50,337 bases of DNA, taken from a virus. This document shows positions 48,760-50,337 of this stretch, piece by piece. The position numbers and the translations under genes are program-made. Under the pieces are notes generated by a model. It worked only from the letters and a program-made list of their open reading frames with translations. It did not search any database and was not told the origin of the DNA. Where the stretch lies: positions 1 through 50,337 of IMG/VR virus record IMGVR_UViG_3300047510_001456; one strand, given 5' to 3'. Numbering within the stretch: position 1 is the first letter of the stretch; each line of letters opens with the position of its first letter.

Positions 48760-50337
48760 TTAAAATAAAGAATCTCACTGTTAAAAATTTTATGAGCGTG
48801 GGCAATCAAACCCAGGCTATTGATTTTGATCGTGGACAGCTGACCTTAGTCTTAGGTGAAAATCTAGATCTAGGAGGTGATGACTCTGGTGCCCGCAATG
48901 GTACAGGCAAAACTACAATCATCAACGGACTGAGCTATGCTATCTACGGTCAAGCCCTAACTAATATTAAACGTGATAATCTTATTAATAAGATCAATTC
49001 GAAAGGTATGCTATGTACTGTTACCTTTGAAAAAGATGGTCTAGAATATCACATAGAAAGGGGTCGTAAACCTAATCTTTTAAAGTTCTCTATCAATGGC
49101 GAAGAACAAGAACTTAAAGATCTCGACGAAAGTCAAGGCGATTCAAGAGAAACACAGAAAGCTATCGACGAAATGATCGGTATGAGTCACGAGATGTTCA
49201 AGCATCTAGTGGCTCTTAACACCTACACTGAACCGTTCCTTTCTATGAAGTCGTCTGATCAACGGTCGATCATCGAACAATTATTAGGTATAACACTGCT
49301 ATCAGAAAAAGCAGAAGCACTAAAAGAACAGATCAAATTTACTAAAGATGCTATTGCTACAGAAAACACACGTATAGAAACAGTAAAAGCCTCTAATGAT
49401 CGCATACAACAAAGCATAGAATCTTTAGAGCGCAAACAAAAGCTGTGGGAAGATCAAAAAGAAACTGCTCTAGAGAATCTTAGAAAGAATATCGATAGAC
49501 TCAGCAATATTGACATCGATAACGAAATTATAAATCAACGTGCATTAACAGAATGGAATAAAAACAAAAAAGAAATTGACAGCCTAACATCGTTAATTGC
49601 TAAACAAACTTCTACTCTAGAAAAAGAACAAAAAAATCTAGAAAAACTTAAAAAAGAACTGCTGTCTTTGGCGGAACATAAATGTCATGCCTGTGGACAA
49701 GGTATTCATGATCACAAACACGACGAAATGATGTCTTCTAAATCCAAACAGGTAGATGACAGTCAGAAAATAATCGTAGAATACTCTGAAGAACTTTCAA
49801 CTCTTAACGAAGCAGTGTCTTTATTAGGTGAATTAGGTGTCTGTCCAAAAGTAATCTACGAAAACTTAGAGCAGGCATTAGACCATAAGAATGCAGTAGA
49901 TCGATTAGAACGAGACATCACATTCAAAGAAGCCGAAACTAATCCTTACGCTGAACAAATCGAAGAACTTAAAAAAACTGCGGTACAGGAAATTGACTGG
50001 GATGCTGTAAACGAGCTGACTAGACTGAAAGATCATCAAGAGTTTTTACATAAGCTACTAACAAACAAAGATAGCTTTGTTCGCAAACGTATTATTGATC
50101 AGAATTTAGCATTCTTAAATCAAAGACTAACCTATTATCTAGATAAAATTGGTCTTCCTCACATAGTAGAATTTCAAAATGATCTAAGTGTAATCATAAC
50201 TCAGTTAGGTCAGGACTTAGATTTTGATAATTTGAGTCGTGGTGAGCGCAACAGATTAATCTTGAGTCTGAGTTGGGCATTCCGCGATGTATGGGAAAAC
50301 CTGTATCAAAGCATTAATCTATTGTTTATCGACGAAT
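48756..50337 (+). CDS. gp46: Recombination nuclease subunit gp46 (Rad50-like), 3' end outside window
   Basis: The frame from ATG 48756 stays open for 527 codons to the window end, so the C-terminus is missing. It begins MIKIKNLTVKNFMSVGNQ, as in SMC/Rad50-type ATPases. The Walker A region at residues 34-54 is expanded: GENLDLGGDDSG then ARNGTGKTT. A Q-loop-like and coiled-coil arm follow (heptad-rich Lys/Glu, about residues 190-300), then a zinc hook CHAC with Cys310 and Cys313, a return coil, the signature LSRGERNR at 493-500 and Walker B LLFIDE at the very end. It pairs with gp47 to process DNA ends using ATP. The ATGA overlap couples the two genes. Confidence 0.95.
   Translation, partial: MIKIKNLTVKNFMSVGNQTQAIDFDRGQLTLVLGENLDLGGDDSGARNGTGKTTIINGLSYAIYGQALTNIKRDNLINKINSKGMLCTVTFEKDGLEYHIERGRKPNLLKFSINGEEQELKDLDESQGDSRETQKAIDEMIGMSHEMFKHLVALNTYTEPFLSMKSSDQRSIIEQLLGITLLSEKAEALKEQIKFTKDAIATENTRIETVKASNDRIQQSIESLERKQKLWEDQKETALENLRKNIDRLSNIDIDNEIINQRALTEWNKNKKEIDSLTSLIAKQTSTLEKEQKNLEKLKKELLSLAEHKCHACGQGIHDHKHDEMMSSKSKQVDDSQKIIVEYSEELSTLNEAVSLLGELGVCPKVIYENLEQALDHKNAVDRLERDITFKEAETNPYAEQIEELKKTAVQEIDWDAVNELTRLKDHQEFLHKLLTNKDSFVRKRIIDQNLAFLNQRLTYYLDKIGLPHIVEFQNDLSVIITQLGQDLDFDNLSRGERNRLILSLSWAFRDVWENLYQSINLLFIDE

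Overview
This window looks like about 50 kb of a T4-like contractile-tailed phage (Caudoviricetes, myovirus morphology) from a marine-type lineage. The evidence is a T4-type recombination pair (gp46/gp47), a T4-type late sigma factor (gp55), and baseplate genes in the order gp48-like, gp53-like, hub, gp5, gp25 and gp6. The DNA is strongly AT-rich and nearly all coding, with short or overlapping junctions. Several fibre and sugar-transferase-like proteins resemble those of cyanophages and pelagimyophages. The host cannot be fixed from this window; an AT-rich marine bacterium (SAR11 or picocyanobacteria) is my inference. I saw no tRNA, integrase, transposon, CRISPR array or photosynthesis gene.

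Layout. Everything from position 1 to 46798 is on the minus strand, so it is transcribed right to left. At 46799-46871 there is a divergent control region, and from there rightward the genes are on the plus strand. The minus strand begins with the tail/baseplate module: gp48-like tube cap, gp53-like wedge, a 777-residue hub candidate, gp5 hub with an M15-type peptidase domain, gp25 and an enlarged gp6. Next comes one continuous 4,868-codon gene (22270-36876) for a giant virion protein. It is followed by a small structural-type gene, four paralogous fibre-type genes that share an N-terminal module, and one further structural-type gene. The plus strand holds the late sigma factor gp55, gp47 (Mre11-like nuclease) and gp46 (Rad50-like ATPase, cut by the window end).

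The accessory region (1-12415, minus strand) is the most unusual part. It opens with a late-promoter-like box at a perfect dyad, then a small unknown gene and two GT-A/GT8-like glycosyltransferase candidates. After these come an unknown 198-residue protein and two related DxD-bearing transferase-like proteins, one of them a tandem-domain protein. Then follow five consecutive radical SAM enzymes (four with an N-terminal twitch-type cysteine domain), an SGNH-hydrolase-like protein and a partial gene. Most junctions overlap by 4-23 bases, so the set is probably translated as one polycistron late in infection. My inference is that it is a modification system acting on a glycan or on virion protein such as the neighbouring fibres; the sequence does not show the substrate.

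How the parts fit. gp55 is expected to direct late transcription from TATAAATA-like boxes, and close variants precede the gp48-like gene, a fibre gene, the small structural gene and the accessory cluster. gp46/gp47 would feed recombination-dependent replication, to which late transcription is coupled in T4.
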